Notes under the pieces: generated by a model
Database searches by the model: none
Told to the model about the DNA's origin: nothing
Seen by the model: the letters and a program-made list of their open reading frames with translations, nothing else
Part shown: in pieces, positions 4,912 to 5,732 of the stretch
Layout of the letters: each line of letters opens with the position of its first letter
Numbering within the stretch: the stretch's first letter is position 1
Made by a program: the position numbers and the translations under genes
NCBI GenBank assembly: GCA_022566235.1
Contig: JADFJI010000162.1
Coordinates: 1-5,732, forward strand
Direction of reading: 5' to 3'
Source of the DNA: Chloroflexota bacterium
GTDB taxonomy: Bacteria; Chloroflexota; Dehalococcoidia; Plut-88900
DNA length: 5,732 nt

Positions 4912-5595
4912 TTGCCTCAAATAGCAAAGCCTAGCTCCATAGCGACCGAGGACTTCCTCACCACCATATTCCGTTTCGCTGAGGAGGGGCGGCAGGTCAT
5001 CTCCGTGAGGGTGGCTGAGGCCCTAGGGGTGTCTCCCGCGACGGCCTTCGGCATGCTTAGAAGGATGGACCGGGACGGCCTGGTTAAGTTTTCCAAAAAG
5101 AAAGAGATTGCCCTGACCCCCACCGGCAACCGTATCGCCGAGGACGTAATCCGCCGCCACCGCCTTGCCGAGAGGTTCCTAACCGATATCTTGAAGCTGA
5201 AGTGGCACAAGGCTTATGCTGAGGCCCACCGCCTGGAGCACGGTATCTCTCCAGAGGTCGCGGATGGGCTGGTGACACTCCTGGGTAACCCCTCCACATG
5301 CCCCCACGGCTACCCGATCCCTGGGAGCGATGGCTACAATAGCATCAAACATCTTCGCTCCCACCTCAGCACCCTTAACGAGATCCCCCAGGGAAAGACC
5401 GTCGTGGTGAAACGGGTGCCTGAGGAGGATGCTGAGCTACTGAAATACCTGGACGAGCACAACGTCTCTCCATCCTGGACCATGAAAGTGACCGAGGTGG
5501 CCGCCTTCAAGGGGACCATAGCCCTGGAGATAGACAGCCACGAGATCGTGATCAGCACCGAGACCGCGGCCAAGATCATCGTGAAGGCCCTCTGA
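4912..5595 (+). CDS. DtxR/MntR-family metal-dependent transcriptional repressor with C-terminal FeoA-like domain
   Basis: This cytoplasmic regulator probably represses metal-uptake genes when loaded with Fe(II) or Mn(II). The N-terminal winged helix (about 8-72) has the family opening ATEDFLTTIF (11-20), the recognition-helix region VSPATAFGMLRRMDRDGLV (40-58) and the wing ending LTPTGN. The dimerisation and metal domain (about 73-140) shows RHRLAERFLTDIL (82-94) and AHRLEHGIS (105-113), then CPHGYPIPG (130-138). The last ~70 residues (155-227) form an SH3-like FeoA domain. The 227-residue length matches the three-domain DtxR/IdeR class, not the shorter MntR class. Recalled alignment puts Asp14 at the DtxR Met10 / MntR Asp8 position, His106 at the DtxR Cys102 / MntR Glu99 position, and Glu109-His110 at Glu105-His106; His83 and Glu87 match DtxR His79 and Glu83. 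The metal is therefore not obvious from sequence; the divergent ferric transporter favours iron. The start is TTG, chosen because the homology begins right behind it and no ATG fits. Confidence 0.92.
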   Translation: MPQIAKPSSIATEDFLTTIFRFAEEGRQVISVRVAEALGVSPATAFGMLRRMDRDGLVKFSKKKEIALTPTGNRIAEDVIRRHRLAERFLTDILKLKWHKAYAEAHRLEHGISPEVADGLVTLLGNPSTCPHGYPIPGSDGYNSIKHLRSHLSTLNEIPQGKTVVVKRVPEEDAELLKYLDEHNVSPSWTMKVTEVAAFKGTIALEIDSHEIVISTETAAKIIVKAL

Positions 5596-5692
5596 CACCC
5601 ACCCGGCCGTTTGGCCATACCTCCTGGTCCGACGTGGCGATTAGATGACCTTTGGTGCTAGAGCTGGTTTCAAAAACCCTCACCCCCTGTGT
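5596..5692. other. Non-coding stretch after the dtxR-like gene
   Basis: It contains two weak hairpins: GGCC-GTTT-GGCC (5605-5616) 9 bases after the stop, and GGTTT-CAA-AAACC (5666-5678). Neither is followed by a T-run, so I see no clear intrinsic terminator. No coding frame is convincing. Confidence 0.5.
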
Positions 5693-5732
5693 CCCCCTCT
5701 CCCTTGCCAAGGGAGAGGGGGAAGAAATAGGT
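5693..5732. repeat. Dispersed hairpin repeat, copy 2 (cut by window edge)
   Basis: CCCCCTCTCCCTT (5693-5705) and AAGGGAGAGGGGG (5709-5721) are perfect 13-base inverted arms around a GCC loop. The tail AAGAAATAGGT (5722-5732) matches that of copy 1 except for one missing T. A pyrimidine-rich lead-in (5677-5692) precedes it. In copy 1 the tail continues into a GTCCCGAC palindrome; whether this copy does so lies outside the window. Confidence 0.65.

Noticed and set aside
5605..5616. GGCC-GTTT-GGCC as the terminator of the dtxR-like gene
   Set aside because: The stem has only 4 base pairs and ATACCTCC follows rather than a T-run.

Overview
The window reads as a piece of a free-living bacterial chromosome. 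It is GC-rich in the genes and has one markedly AT-rich intergenic region. It carries a divergent iron-uptake locus: on the minus strand a three-gene ABC transporter of the Fbp/Afu/Fut ferric-iron type, and on the plus strand a DtxR-family metal-dependent repressor. A truncated cytidylate kinase gene (cmk) runs off the left edge. The TTG and GTG starts, the general protein character and the G/C-rich dispersed hairpin repeats would suit a Chloroflexota (Dehalococcoidia-like) genome. That is an impression without any marker gene, so the taxonomic guess is weak.

Layout from left to right. Bases 1-295 (minus) hold the N-terminal 98 residues of Cmk. Bases 296-462 hold a possible cmk promoter and a possible weak terminator for the iron operon. 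Bases 463-1587 (minus) encode the ATPase (FbpC type). Bases 1588-1840 are a gap inside the operon holding strong inverted repeats, one part of which recurs at the right edge. Bases 1841-3508 (minus) encode a fused two-module permease (FbpB type), and 3516-4565 (minus) the iron-binding lipoprotein (FbpA type). Bases 4566-4911 are the divergent control region, with candidate promoters both ways and a DtxR-box-like palindrome. Bases 4912-5595 (plus) encode the DtxR-family regulator. Bases 5596-5732 are non-coding and end in the second, cut-off copy of the repeat.

How it works together (inference). The lipoprotein captures ferric iron outside the membrane, the permease moves it across, and the ATPase powers transport. 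When the cell holds enough metal, the DtxR-like protein would bind the shared control region, shutting off the transporter and possibly itself. The gene identities rest on clear family motifs; the regulatory sites are motif matches read by eye and are less certain.

I found no wholly new system. The most interesting points are the compact overlapping divergent promoter and operator, the unusual metal-ligand set of the regulator, the loss of the classical His and Glu iron ligands in the binding protein, and the repeat element lying inside the transporter operon.
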